NCBI GenBank assembly: GCA_002914805.1
Contig: JXTB01000610.1
Span: 144,925-208,924, forward strand
Origin: Parasponia andersonii
Taxonomy: Eukaryota > Streptophyta > Magnoliopsida > Rosales > Cannabaceae
Direction of reading: 5' to 3'
Length of the DNA stretch: 64,000 nt
Shown piece by piece: positions 1 through 12,404 of the stretch (positions within the stretch are counted from its first letter, which is position 1; each line of letters begins with the position of its first letter). The translations under genes and the position numbers were made by a program. The notes beneath the pieces are model-generated. The model made no database searches and was not told the origin of the DNA. It saw nothing but the letters and a program-made list of their open reading frames with translations.

Positions 1-1095
1 TATTTTTTTTTTACATTTGTTTTAGCCGTTGAATAATCATCTAATGGAGATCTAATAACTATAATAAGAGGTATAAAAAAATGTGTATTATTTATATTAT
101 TTTTTTCTTTTACTTTTTACTATAAAATAATGTGTATGATAAGTTTCATTGGCTAAATTGATACTTATACATAGATAAAAAAAAATATACCTACTAAATT
201 AGTGTCTTTTGCCCAAATGTCGTAAAGCATGTTATTTTTCCTTATTTTGATTGATGAGACTTTTAGTGCTTCTTTCATCGTATCAATATCATATCATAGC
301 ATTTTTCATCCATACGATACCAAACATTACGATACGTTCTCTTTTTTTTCAATCTTATTCCACCAACACATTAATCTTTGTCAAGAGAGAGAGACAAATA
401 AAAGACGAAACGCTTCAATTCCTTTACTAGCTAGACGATATTTTGGTTTTTTTTATTCGGCAATTAATTACGAAAATCTGATATTTTGATGTATCATTTA
501 ATTAATTTATACTGTGTCATGTGTGTATATATATATATATATATATAAGTTTTCAATTTAATAATTATTATTTTATTTATGAGTAATTTTTTTTTTTAAA
601 TTATTAGATTATTATCTAATAGTAATTCAATGATTATAATAAAATAAATAAAAAATATATATTATTAATATTATTTTTTATTTTTAATATAAAAAATATA
701 TAATTTTTTTTAATCAAAATAATATTTATTTATAATAAAAAAAATTATCTGTTAAATTAGTGTCCGTATATATGTATATATATATATCACTAAAATAAGT
801 AAAAAGTTTTTATTATTGGTGGAAAAATTAGGGGGAAAAGGTTGGGTCAGAGTGGGTGTTAATGTGTTGGGAATTGGGACCCGCTTGAATGCAGTATAGA
901 TCAGTACGTATCACTATCATCACGCTATGATCAGACCAAACCTTAAAACAGTTTCTTTGTTATTAACCTTTCCTTCCATATAATATAAGCAATAAACAAT
1001 ATTAGATTTTAGATTTTGGATTTTGGATTTTGGATTTTGGCGCAGAGCCTCCTAGATCGCCTGGGAGTTGGAACACCCACCCATAACTAAATGGA

Positions 1096-1126
<31 letters not shown>

Positions 1127-3161
1127 TGACTTTTCGAAGGACAACCTTTTTCCTTTTTCTTTTTCTTTTGATAGGACTACTTAGGTTTCCAGAATTTGCA
1201 GTGTATGAATATGAATAGACCAATTTGACGTTTTAGATTTGTAAGTGTGAAGGTCATAAAATCAATCAACTCTCTGCGTACAGCTTTGATTTGTTGTCCC
1301 TCACAATTCACGATGCATTGTATATACTAGTAGAGTCACTCACTCGCTCTCGCTAACTACCTTTCCTTAAAAGAGTAAACAACTTTAGAACTAATATAAT
1401 ACATAAATATAATCAAACTCTTAAAAGTAAGTAAGACAACGTTACTTTACGCCGTCTTGAAAAGGTATAATCTAATCTAATCTAATCTAATCTATTCTAT
1501 TCTATTCTATGCCCATTACCCATGAGTTATCATCTGGGGCGTGTTTTTGCTGCTTTAAGAAAAACAGTTGAAAAGATGCCTAATTTTAAACTAAATATTG
1601 GATTGGAGCTAATATATACTGTTAAGAGCAGACCATGTGCTCAGAAATACTATTTACTAAAGTGCGTTTTTTCCAATTTACTCCATGCTTTTGAAAATAT
1701 CGGATCATATTGTTAGAATCGAAATATTAACTTATAGGATATGAGTTAATTTTTTTTTTAAAAAAAACTATGGATAATATTAAATATCCACACGGTGTGG
1801 ATATTAACCACATAGTCTGTAAATTAATAATGAGAGAATTAAGGCGGGCAGCAGACGACGTAAATGTGGTCTTTTTCTTCCTTTTTTCAATCTCATATTT
1901 TTCTTTCTTTAAGATCGAGTAATGCTGACTACAATTTCCAAGCTACCCCCGCCAAAAAAAAAAAAAAAGTGAATAAATAAATAAAAGGGAAGAAAGGAAG
2001 GAAAAGAGTCTACTAAGATGAGAGGAAGGTTTTCTTTTAAATTTCTCATTTAAAAAATAAATGAATAAATAGATAAAGAAAAAAGCCGACACCTAACAAA
2101 CATTCAGCTCGATTCGTGGGACTTGGTTTCTCGTGTCCCTGAGGAAGTGCTAAGCATCAAACACCTGGCCATGGGGTCCTGCTTATTTCAATTAAATTAG
2201 TGCATTACTATATTTACCAGTCATAGTCATAGTCATGGTCATAGTCATAGTCATGACTCGTATATAAGTATATTTATATACTACAAGCACACAAGTCTAC
2301 AAATGATTTGCCGTTCTGTGCATAATGTATAGAGAGGTATTTAATTGTATTTGTTGGTCTATTATATGCAGGCTATATAGTAATTAATTTACTATGGTTT
2401 TATTATCCAAAAAAAAAAAAATAGTAATTACTACGGTCTAAGGAATAGAAAACGCTAGCTCCTTGATACGTCAATACTAATGAAACATAAATATGTATGA
2501 TACATGTCATGGAGTCAATCTCCGAGTCTTTTGGTGTGGTAGAATTTAGGTGGAATATTCATTAAAAGAGTGAAACTCTTAGCATTAATCATATACATTT
2601 ATGTCAAAGAGAAAGAGAAGTGACGTGACTCAAAACTAGCTCAAACGAATTATAATTTATAGGATAGGATTGCCGTTTGCAAATGGAATACTAAAATATA
2701 TTAGGATATTGGGATAATGTGGAGTTCGATTTGAATATTGGACTAATGGACTTCGTGGGAAAGTGGATTAAGTCCTTTTTTTTTTTTTTTTAGTATTTAC
2801 TATTTACCAAAGCAAAGACCCAATGACACATTTTTTGACAAATAAATAAATAAATAATCAAAGGAAAAAAAGAGGAAGAAGAAGAAGAAGAAGACATGCA
2901 TGTGAGTTTGAGTAAAGACAGAGAGAAAGAAAACGAAGATATTAAAAAAAATGAAAGAGAGAGAGGGAGATAGGTATGTTTATTATATATAATCCCGTTG
3001 CTTACGCCGGCTCTTTTTGTCTTTCTTTCATCTTTGGAGTGTTGGACTTTGGACTTTCAATTTTAAATAAATAAATAAAAAGGGAACTGTAACAGTACCA
3101 CCTCTGCTTCTTCCCTTCAAAATCCACTACTTCACGGCCACCGGCCACCATTTTTTCCAAC
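1..3161. other. Spacer and promoter region upstream of the RPK2-like gene
   Basis: No convincing coding region is present; open stretches here are short, low in complexity and lack recognisable domains. The region is very AT-rich. It holds an (AT)n tract near 527-547, a TTTTGGA-type tandem repeat at about 1007-1040, an (AT)n tract near 1101-1127, a TCTAA/TCTAT pentamer array at about 1469-1510, a 23-bp palindrome at 1783-1805, and a TCATAGTCA-type array at 2221-2255. A TATA-like sequence lies at 2984-2993, about 170 bases before the receptor-kinase ATG, and may be its core promoter. Confidence 0.6.
2984..2993 (+). promoter_or_regulatory. Possible TATA box of the RPK2-like gene
   Basis: TATATATAAT lies about 170 bases before the ATG at 3162. 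That would give a leader of roughly 140 bases if transcription starts about 30 bases downstream. The local sequence is AT-rich, so a chance match is possible. Confidence 0.3.
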
Positions 3162-6100
3162 ATGGTCCTCCTTTCTTTCCAGAATATAATGGGTCTCCCT
3201 CTCCCTTGGTTTTTACTACTCTCCTCCTTGTCCCTCGCACTCTCCTTCTCAGAAGCTCTCCTCGCTTCCGACGCAATGTCTCTTCTCAGCTTCAAGAGCT
3301 CCGTCACCGCCGACCCCTCCGGCCTCCTCTCTTCCTGGAAGTGGAACCCATCCGCTGACCACTGCCGCTGGTACGGCGTCACCTGCCACCCACTCTCCCG
3401 CAGGGTCATCTCCCTCAACCTCACAACAGATCACTCTGCCGCCCTCCCACTCGCCGGGACCTTATCCACTTCCCTCGCCAACCTCACCGAGCTTCGGCTT
3501 CTCTCACTCCCTCACCACAACTTCTCCGGCCAGATCCCCACACTCATTGCCGAGCTTCCTCGTCTGGAGATTCTCGAGCTTCAAGGTAACAACTTTTCTG
3601 GCTACATTCCCAACCACATAACCGGAATGCCCTCTCTTCGCCTCCTTAACTTGTCCTCCAACATGCTTTCGGGTCCGATGCCTCACAGATTGGTTGGCTC
3701 CGGAAGGTTAGCGGCCATTGATTTGTCAAACAATGAGCTTTCTGGGAGAATTGAAGTGCAGAGCTCATGTGAGTTGTTGAACCATTTGAAGCTCTCTAAT
3801 AACTTTCTGACTGACGCCATTCCAACTGAGATCGGAAAATGCTCCAATCTCAGGGCCCTTTTGCTTGACGGGAACATTTTAGAGGGTCAGATCCCTGCCC
3901 AGATGGGGAAACTCTCGGAGCTTCGTTTTCTGGATGTTTCGAGGAACAGCCTGACCGAGAGAATTCCCAAGGAGCTGGCCAACTGCCGGAAACTCTCTGT
4001 TCTTGTGCTCACCAATTTAGTTGATGAGGACAGCTCGCTGGACACCGCTAGAGGAGAATTCAATGCTTTTGTGGGAGCCGTCCCTTACGAGTTGCTGTTG
4101 CTTCCGGGCTTGGAGATTTTGTGGGCGCCAAGGGCCAATCTGGGTGGAAGGTTGCCCAGCAATTGGACTCATTCGTGCTCGCTCAGAGTTGTGAATCTGG
4201 GGCAGAACTATATCACCGGAGTTTTACCCGAGGGCATCAAGATGTGTAAGAATCTTACTTTCTTGGATTTGAGTTCCAACAATTTAAGGGGCTATCTCCC
4301 ACTGCAACTCCCAGTTCCATGTATGTTGTACTTCAATATCAGCAGGAACCAAATATCTGGTGTTCTTCCGACGTTTGGCGAGCAGGGCAGTTGTGATACT
4401 AGCATCGTGGCTTCGAATTTGTATCTGGGTTTCGATGAGGAAGATATTCTGAATACATACTTCAACATACCCTTGTGGAGTAGGGGATCTCAAACAGATG
4501 CCCATTTTGGATTGAGATTAGAGAAGAATATTGAGATCATCCACGATTTTAGTTGGAATAGGTTCCTGGGTCCATTACCTTCGTTCTCGGTTGGAGACCA
4601 GTTATTGGCAACTAACCATAACTTTTCATACAGATTGTTGCTTAGTGATAACAGATTTACTGGGTCACTTCCTTCTGGGATGGTTCCGCTGTGTAATAAT
4701 TTCAAGAGCTTCTCCATAAACTTGACTGCCAACCAACTATCAGGTGAAATCGATCATTCATTCCTTGTGGACTGTCTACAACTAACAGATTTAGAGGCAG
4801 CTCACAATCAGATTGAGGGGTCATTTGGTCCTGCTCTTGCTCACTTGATGATGCTTCAGCGTCTTGACTTAAGAGGAAACAGACTTTCTGGCTCTCTGCC
4901 TCATGAGTTGGGAAACTTGAAAAACCTCAAATGGTTGCTTCTAGGAGGGAACAATTTGACTGGAGAAATTCCTTCCCAACTCGGTCAATTGACTTCGCTT
5001 GCGATTTTGGATCTATCACAAAATGCTCTAACAGGATCTATCCCTGCAAGTTTGACAAAAGCTTCGGGACTTGAAACTGTTTTGCTTGATCACAACAAGT
5101 TATCCGGGAAGATACCATCTGCTTTCTCGACACTTTCGAGTCTAACCCAACTGGATGTTTCCTTCAACAACCTTTCTGGTCATATCCCTCATCTCCAACG
5201 CATCAGCAATTGTGATTCCTTCAACGGAAACAGATATCTGCAGTCCTGTCCGGATCCATACTCTGCTTCACCAGCTGGGCTTCCCTTGCCGCTCGAAGTA
5301 CACAAATGGCGTGGCCGCAAAAAGTTAAAGACACTGATAATTGCTGCGGTAACTTGTGCATCTATTGTTGTGTGCACACTTGCAGTGATAGTTTTCCTCC
5401 TTATTTTTGGAAGAAGAAAACTCGGTAGACTCGGCAACCTGAGAAGGAAAGTAGTAGTGACCTTTGCGGATTCTCCACCTGAGCTGAATTACGACAATGT
5501 GGTTAGAGCAACTGGGAATTTCAGTATTCAGCATCTAATTGGGACAGGTGGGTTCGGGTCGACATACAAAGCAGAATTGGTGCCTGGTTTCCTAGTAGCT
5601 GTGAAGAGGCTTTCGATTGGTAGATTCCAAGGCGTGCAACAATTTGAAGCGGAGATAAGAACTTTAGGCAGAATTCGACATAAGAACCTGGTAACGCTTA
5701 TTGGTTACTACGTTGGAGAGGCTGAGATGTTGCTGATATACAACTATCTCCCCGGAGGGAACCTTGATAACTTCATACACGAGAGGTCAACCAAAAAAGT
5801 CAACTGGGCAGTCATACACAAAATAGCCATCGACATAGCTCAGGCACTGGCCTACCTTCACTACTCCTGCGTTCCCCGGATAGTGCATAGGGATATCAAG
5901 CCTAGCAACATCTTGCTCGACCACGACCTCAATGCCTACCTCTCCGACTTTGGCTTAGCTAGGCTTCTAGAAGTTTCCGAAACGCATGCCACGACAGATG
6001 TGGCAGGAACATTCGGGTACGTGGCCCCGGAATACGCTACCACGTGCAGGGTATCTGACAAGGCGGACGTTTACAGCTTTGGGGTTGTTCTGTTAGAACT

Positions 6101-6365
6101 CATGTCGGGTAAAAAATCGCTTGATCCGTCATTTTCTGAGTACGGAAATGGTTTCAATATTGTTGCGTGGGCCAAGTTGCTAATAAAGGAAGGCCGTTGC
6201 TCTGAGCTCTTCTGTCCAGAGTTGTGGGAAGTAGAAACCGTCTCTGAGGAGAAGGAGAAGCTGTTGGAACTGCTGCGGCTTGCGTCGACCTGCACGGTGG
6301 AGTCGCTTTCTGTTCGGCCATCAATGAAGCAGGTCCTTGACAAATTGAAGCAGTTGAAAACTTAA
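3162..6365 (+). CDS. RPK2: RPK2-type LRR receptor-like serine/threonine kinase
   Basis: Single-exon gene of 1067 residues. It starts with a hydrophobic signal peptide; a second in-frame Met at residue 10 (3189) would keep the signal peptide too. Next come an LRRNT_2 cap, about 20 leucine-rich repeats interrupted near residues 300-530, one membrane span at about residues 725-749, and a kinase domain. Kinase motifs visible are the GTGGFGSTY loop from residue 794, the VAVKR lysine at 815, HRD with catalytic Asp 911, DFG at 929-931 and APE at 955-957, so an active kinase is expected. The ILWAPRA stretch and the kinase sequence are characteristic of RPK2/TOADSTOOL2, a plasma-membrane receptor that in Arabidopsis works in anther development and meristem size control. 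At 1067 residues it is somewhat shorter than Arabidopsis RPK2 (about 1150), so it could be a second RPK2-type paralogue rather than the strict orthologue. It converges on the DUF3754 gene at 7205. Confidence 0.9.
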   Translation: MVLLSFQNIMGLPLPWFLLLSSLSLALSFSEALLASDAMSLLSFKSSVTADPSGLLSSWKWNPSADHCRWYGVTCHPLSRRVISLNLTTDHSAALPLAGTLSTSLANLTELRLLSLPHHNFSGQIPTLIAELPRLEILELQGNNFSGYIPNHITGMPSLRLLNLSSNMLSGPMPHRLVGSGRLAAIDLSNNELSGRIEVQSSCELLNHLKLSNNFLTDAIPTEIGKCSNLRALLLDGNILEGQIPAQMGKLSELRFLDVSRNSLTERIPKELANCRKLSVLVLTNLVDEDSSLDTARGEFNAFVGAVPYELLLLPGLEILWAPRANLGGRLPSNWTHSCSLRVVNLGQNYITGVLPEGIKMCKNLTFLDLSSNNLRGYLPLQLPVPCMLYFNISRNQISGVLPTFGEQGSCDTSIVASNLYLGFDEEDILNTYFNIPLWSRGSQTDAHFGLRLEKNIEIIHDFSWNRFLGPLPSFSVGDQLLATNHNFSYRLLLSDNRFTGSLPSGMVPLCNNFKSFSINLTANQLSGEIDHSFLVDCLQLTDLEAAHNQIEGSFGPALAHLMMLQRLDLRGNRLSGSLPHELGNLKNLKWLLLGGNNLTGEIPSQLGQLTSLAILDLSQNALTGSIPASLTKASGLETVLLDHNKLSGKIPSAFSTLSSLTQLDVSFNNLSGHIPHLQRISNCDSFNGNRYLQSCPDPYSASPAGLPLPLEVHKWRGRKKLKTLIIAAVTCASIVVCTLAVIVFLLIFGRRKLGRLGNLRRKVVVTFADSPPELNYDNVVRATGNFSIQHLIGTGGFGSTYKAELVPGFLVAVKRLSIGRFQGVQQFEAEIRTLGRIRHKNLVTLIGYYVGEAEMLLIYNYLPGGNLDNFIHERSTKKVNWAVIHKIAIDIAQALAYLHYSCVPRIVHRDIKPSNILLDHDLNAYLSDFGLARLLEVSETHATTDVAGTFGYVAPEYATTCRVSDKADVYSFGVVLLELMSGKKSLDPSFSEYGNGFNIVAWAKLLIKEGRCSELFCPELWEVETVSEEKEKLLELLRLASTCTVESLSVRPSMKQVLDKLKQLKT

Positions 6366-7204
6366 GAGAGCTGCTGGTCTTGTCTTGACAAATGATCAGA
6401 CATATTCGATTGCTCACATCTATGGATTAGATGAAAAAACAAGGCTGCCGCATGTGAGTTTTTGTTGATATACCAGTATACATGTGTTATGATGACAAGA
6501 AAGAAGAATGTCCCATCTCACCCTCTAAATTTTGCTGATGATTTTTAGGTGAACTCTCGTTACTTTGCGTCCTTGTACGTTGATTGGTGATCCTTCTTCC
6601 TCCAAGCCACAAGGTTTGCTTCTATACTAACAAATTCATTGCATTTCTTTTGGCTCTAGTAATACGGATATTGTTCCTATGGCTATCTTCCTGGACTTCC
6701 CTGCATTCATACCAATGTAATGTTAACATATTTCCTTTGTTTGCGGCATTTGTTTTCAAGTTGTTGTGGCACTCATAGAGCTTACTGCGTATGAAACTGA
6801 GATTTTGGAGTGCAAATCAGTTGTTAATTGGACAAAAGAAAAAAAAACGGAGATGCACAGAGAATGTGATAATGGCCATTTCTCTGTGCTTGAGGTTGCA
6901 CCAACAGTTCTGTTGAATTGAACAGTTTTCAATTTATTACATACGAATACCATTGTAAGCAGAGTGTATTGAGCCTGAAAATCAGAATCTGCCTGTTTTT
7001 ACTCTCACCTTACAATATATAAAATACAAGCACTTTCAGCACAATCAGCTGCCTTAAATTCTTCTGTAATTGCTCTTTTTTAGTATCAAATTTTTTTGAT
7101 TGTTTTAAATATTATCTTGTGCTGATGATAAGTTTTCTCCTCCTGGACTCTGAACCCTGGACAAGGCGAATCGCCTTCCTTAGCTGAGTATATACCGTCA
7201 GGAG
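6366..7204. other. Convergent spacer between RPK2-like and DUF3754 genes
   Basis: It contains the 3' untranslated regions of both flanking genes, which point at each other. No coding region, RNA gene or clear repeat is seen. Confidence 0.6.
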
Positions 7205-10200
7205 TCAACCTCTATCGCCCTCTGTAGCCTTAAGGACAACTTCCTCTGTGGTAATGCCGATTATCTCATTAGCTTGTTTCAAATCAACGCATGAATACCT
7301 TCCACTACTATCCTGAGATCAGTGAAAGAGAGAGAAAAAAGAGGACATATGAATGAGCTTGCCTTTACAACAAACTCAAAGTGGGATTCATTTGATAATC
7401 AGTCAAATCTCACCCGACAAACAATTCCCAACTTCTCTAACTTCTGAACTGCATCATCCACATCAAAATTACAACTCTCACCAAATTCTTCTTTAATAAG
7501 TTCCTCACACCGCCCGTCAAGATCCTGTTTCACAGCAACATAATGTTATGAATAAGCCATCTGCATAAAAAGTATTCCAAGCACCAAAACAGGTGGACGA
7601 ACAGATTGCGAACGAAAACATTGTTACACATTTGAGTACCTGTCTGGTAGATTTTCCACTCTCCCTTAGTATGAAGAACGAAATGATCACCTCTTTTACC
7701 TGAACATTCCAACTATGACTTACTTCATGCAGATAATTGGGCATGCAATTGTTAGCACCAAGTATGAGAAGGAAGTTACTTAATAATGAAGTTGGAGGCC
7801 TCATTATTATTATGACCACGTTTACGAATTCGTAAAAGGAATAAGAGGAAATGGAATGGAGGAAAATAAGATACAATGCATGTGAAGGCAAGAATTCTCT
7901 TTCTTCTATAACTAATTGGTAGATAAACATAAACCCCCGTTTAAGGGAAAGTCTTTCCCTTTCCACATTTCCTTTCATCTCCAATACAGATTAGTAAACA
8001 TGCCCTAGATGTAAAGCTTGGTCTATTCTTTTATTTGGTTGCATCCATTGCCAATGTCATTAAAAACTCTAGTAACTGCTAAAATTCTTAAACAAAGACC
8101 TAAAATAAAAAATGTGACAACAACTTCTTAGGCCTAACAAAACATGTATACCCGGAATATAAGTATCTAACTTCTGGCGTAAACTTACTTCTTGTTGAAT
8201 GACCTCATCACACAAGTGAAGAAGAGTGCCCCTTCCACTATCCAATTGTTTGTCGTAGACAGACTGTGTGATTAAACTCTGATATGTGACTAGGTTCTTC
8301 TGAAACCTAGAGACTTAAAAAAACATTAATCATGTCAGGAGCAAGAAAGTCAACTTACAGAATTTTTCTTCAAACAAGAATAAATAGTCCAAGAAACAAA
8401 GGTGCCTAATATGACATTATAGCACACAACTTGAAAATATTATAGCTCGCCAACTTTCTGAGCAGAACTACTAGTCCTAGAGTTAATTGTAAATGAATAG
8501 AGCAGATCCATCAGATACACACATAAAAACAACCGAAAAATTAAACAAATAAAAGAAGGCTGCTAAAACACATTACGAGAAATATGTTTTGACGCAGTAA
8601 CATATCACTGCAGAGAGGACAGCAAAGATAACCCGGATATCAGCTGTAGGGATGCTAATTGAACTAATAACGGTGACCTGTACAAAGTGAAAAATGAATA
8701 AGAATTCGAAGAGTCAGAAAAAGAACTGGATACAATACATTGGTTTTAATCTCATATAGTAACTACTGACCAGCCCTATAGCAGCAGAAACAAGGAATTT
8801 GACCCAGTCCATTGGAGTTAAACTAGGATTTTTCTTTTCTGGCTGTTGAAGAGGACAGGAAAACTTCCATTACCAGGTCAACAAATGAACTTTAAACCAC
8901 AATTTGTTTCATTGTAATTCAGATATAAAATACTTGGCACAGAGAAATTACAACTCACAAGTACTATCTCCAAATCAGCCATTGGAATGTCCTTGAAATG
9001 CTTCACGTATATACCCCTGTCATTTTCTTTTTTGGTTTTCTTCGGCCTGCATATTTGCTTTCTTGTCAGAAATGTGAAGAAAGAAGCCAAACTTATTCTT
9101 AAGAAGCATACGTTTATGTACTGTTGTGATTAGTCATCAGTTAGTTAGTCAGTTAGTGTCAAGTTAGTTAAGTTTTTGTTATTAACTATCTGTTAAGAGT
9201 TAAAAGCTAGGCAATATTGTATTTAGTTTTCTTGGGCCGTGTATTAACTTTTGGGCCACGTACTAGCTGTTGGGCCTTGTATTATATAAACGGGTCATGT
9301 CTTTGGTTTTGTAGCCTATTACTATTAGAGTAAAAACAGAGAGTCCAAATCAGAGAGCTCTGTGAGCATGCGAGGGATTACTCGTATGGGTGTAACAGGG
9401 GTCTGGGTTTGAGAGTAAGAGACTTTGAATACTCTTGTAACTTGGTACTATTTTCATAGTGGATTGAGAGCACCATCAGCAACTGGATGTAGATCCCAGC
9501 AATGGGATTGAACCAGTATAAATTTTGAGTGTTTTCTTAGTGTTTGTTGATTGATTTCTGAGAATTGCATCAGCTCAATTCATAACATGTACAAATTAAC
9601 ACCCCAAACATCGTTCAAAAGAAAAAGAAGTCTTGACCAACACTACCTGTATACAACAATTATTCTATCAAATGTAGGTTCTTGGATAGTGATTCTGCCC
9701 AGCAGCTTATCTATACTGGAGATAAAAGAAGAACGCCATAGGAATGTAATTAGCAATAACTTAAATCATGAGCATCAATCAAAACGGGTGCCAAATCGAG
9801 TTGCCACTTGAACCTGAGCTTCATTTTCTCAATACGGATCCTCTCGACGTATAAACCGTCTTGCTCTCCTTCAATGCTAATCTCAACAGGTTGTGATGTA
9901 TCATTTTTATATTGTTTGTTAGACTTTCCAAAGAAAAGTCTTTTTAGCCTGTCAGAAATTGGAGAAAGGAAAAAACAAGAGTGTAAAGCACTCCAGGATA
10001 AAAGGATATTGAAACATACTATCCTGAGAGCAATCAACAGTGTACTTACCCTGTCACTTTTAGGAAAAATCTCCATGTTTTCAAAATGATAGTATTCACT
10101 TTGGCTTGGAAAAAGTAAGCACTGATGTGATCAATTCCAATGCCGCGTCGGAAGATTAAGTACTAGAAATAAGCATAAAAAGGGAGTATTAGTGGTATAG

Positions 10201-11516
10201 ATGAGCAGATGATAGAGAAGACAACCCAGAAAGTGTTGTATGCAAAGCAGTAAAGCTGAGATGTAGTCGATATTATTTTCGTAATGGTGAATCACATACC
10301 ATGTCAGCAAAATGTGGAAGATTGTCTTTGGGATGCTTTGTAAAATACCTTGTCAGCAGCCTCTTATCCAGCTAAATTCATTCAGCCAAAAAGAAAGAGG
10401 AAACTGAGATAAGTGCTGTGAAAAGCTAAGGTGATACTGAGATCATTTTGAAGTGTATGCATACCTTGGATTTATCAACTGTGATGGGAAGATTTAGACG
10501 ATATTGGGCAGAAAGTGCAACCTCAATTTCCTCATCAGTTGTTATCTTGAAGTTGCTCTTATCCATCACCTTCATGAAGGGGAGAATTATAAAGAGAGAA
10601 CAAATTAATGATAGGACATTTATAGACCACAAAGCTCAGAAATTTAACATTATTTTAGCGAGAAATGAATAGAGGGCAACTCAAGTCACTTCAAATTAAA
10701 TTGAGTAGCTCCATGCATGCTCCATCAGTTGAAATCCATCCAGGCATCATTTGAAGGAATGCACAAGACAGATTATCAAGTAAACTAAGAAGGAATGTAA
10801 TCAAACATTTAATCGCAATTAAGTATGTGATTAGGCAGTTTTACCTTGAATAAGTGGGTCAGGAAACTCAGCTCAAAAGCATCAACTTGTTCCGGAGATA
10901 AGTTGTGTTGCTCCAATTTTCGAGCCCCATGGATGGGGTCAAACAAGGCGTACAATTGCTGGCAAACATAACACAATTGGGATTTAGACAAAAAAAAAAA
11001 AAAAAACAAACAAAAACAAAATTTAGAATTATTCACAGAGAGAAATAAAAAGGAAATGAGTTTTAATTGAGTAGTTACCATGAGATCCTCAAATTGCAAA
11101 AGATACCAAGCTCGGATTGTGCATTCAACTCTCTGGCAAAACTTTATAAACTCAGCCCGCTCCGAACTATCCTCTGCGCATGCACATCGTCATATGATGT
11201 GAAACCAATTGAGATCAATCTCAAGTACTATACATGTACATCTAATGCATTCCAAGATCGTTAACTTACTTTTCGATCGTCATTTCAAGTTCAACATAAG
11301 CATAAAGTTAAAACATACACATACACATAAACATACACACACACACACATAATCTCACGTTATGTGTGTTGCATGTGGATATTAACTATTTAAACACACG
11401 CACGTACCAAAGTTGTAGGCCAAGGTCTCGATGAGCTTGGACTTGAGGATGGGGACGACCGATTCCCGCTCCAACCGAATAATATCTTTCTTCTTCTTCT
11501 TCCCCATTGTCTTCAT
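7205..11516 (-). CDS. DUF3754 two-pass membrane protein, copy 1
   Basis: I rebuilt fifteen coding exons whose phases close throughout: 11516-11408, 11173-11079, 10958-10845, 10569-10465, 10371-10300, 10162-10050, 9948-9814, 9715-9647, 9046-8959, 8842-8771, 8677-8577, 8306-8189, 7699-7640, 7524-7414 and 7312-7205. They encode 489 residues. It matches the plant DUF3754 family (Arabidopsis At3g19340 and At5g13940, sometimes labelled 'aminopeptidase' without support; human TMEM143 has the same domain). Recognisable blocks are an N-terminal ERESV-P-L motif, [31 protein letters not shown], two hydrophobic segments encoded by exons 10 and 11, and a charged C-terminus ending in EEVVLK. A downstream in-frame Met lies at 11507, three residues after the first. 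The biochemical function of the family is unknown, and the hydrophobic pair suggests an organelle or endomembrane location. The gene is a tandem duplicate of 12405-16319. Intron 8 carries a solo LTR. Confidence 0.85.
7813..8005. mobile_element. MITE-like element in intron of DUF3754 copy 1
   Basis: The ends read GACCACGTTTAC and, on the opposite strand, GGGCATGTTTACTAATCTG, giving imperfect terminal inverted repeats. Internally there are AATAAGAGGAAATGGAATGG, TAACTAATTGGTA and TCTCCAATACAGATTAG. The same order of blocks occurs at 21555-21713, which marks the two as one repeat family. No transposase is encoded. Exact ends and target duplication are uncertain. Confidence 0.55.
9122..9587 (+). 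mobile_element. Solo LTR, copia type, with 5-bp target duplication
   Basis: A 466-bp element starts TGTTGTGATT and ends CATAACA, and is flanked by the perfect direct repeat TGTAC at 9117-9121 and 9588-9592. It has the usual LTR layout: a TATTATATAAA promoter-like box near 9280, then CTTGTAACTTGG, and a 3' part with CCAGTATAAATTTTGAGTG typical of Ty1/copia LTRs. No internal retrotransposon sequence follows, so it is a solo LTR left by recombination between two LTRs. It sits in intron 8 of DUF3754 copy 1 (between exons 9715-9647 and 9046-8959). Its own promoter would fire opposite to the gene. The flanking splice sites look intact. Confidence 0.85.
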
Positions 11517-12404
11517 CTCAATTAGGTCTATACTCTATTCTCTATCATATTTGTAATACCCCCCAATACCATCTTATATTCTGCATTCTGCATTGTCATT
11601 ATATTAACTAATGAATAACCAACATAACATGCCTAAGTACCCACACCACTGCGTTACCGCTCTCTTCGGCGCCAGTTTCTTCCTCTCAATGACGACACAT
11701 GCATGTTTCACATTTTGCAAACGATTCTTGTCTTTAAGGTGAGTCCACGTGTCCAACTTCTTGTTGCAAAAGCTTAAATTTGTCTTATTGGAAACAATCC
11801 ATTTCTCTTCTCAGAAGAAACAAACTACTTCTGTTATGCTATGATTAATCGTATTCCCTGATTTTGGACAAAATATTATGCTGCATAATATTCTGGGAAA
11901 AGCCAAAAAAATATAAATATATTTTGTATTTGCATTCTTTTCTTTTATAAAATAAAAGGATTTGATAGAAAAGCATGTGCAACATATTGTAATTGTTCGA
12001 CAACGAATTATTACACTCATTATTAAAATGTCTGAAAAACAAAATCGCGGGTCTACACCATTCAAAATAAGATTCAGTTCACGCATTGTTTTTAGTATTC
12101 AATATACCATTCTACGAAGACGTATATTTGCAACAATATAAACCGTAACACATAGCACAGCATGGCATCTTGTTAGCTTAATTTGGTTAAATAGCAATAC
12201 GAATAGTGTAAGTTGCAAAATACCAAAATCCACGGTTTCCAATTACCAGCATTTAAACAACTGCATACGAAAAACAATAAACATGTATATATACACGATA
12301 ATAATAATAATAATCCACAACGAATTAATTAAGAGTTTCAGTCTTGATCCGTACGAAAACATAAATTCTCAAGTAACATTTGTACATAACAAAGCAGCTC
12401 CGTT
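11517..12404. other. Spacer between the tandem DUF3754 genes
   Basis: It holds the promoter and leader of copy 1 on its left side and the 3' end of copy 2 on its right. AT-rich, with no coding region or RNA gene recognised. An (ATA)n run lies at about 12297-12313. Confidence 0.6.

Noticed and set aside
229..489. 86-codon open frame near the left edge
   Set aside because: Low-complexity, Phe/Ile-rich, no domain and no supporting splice or promoter signals.
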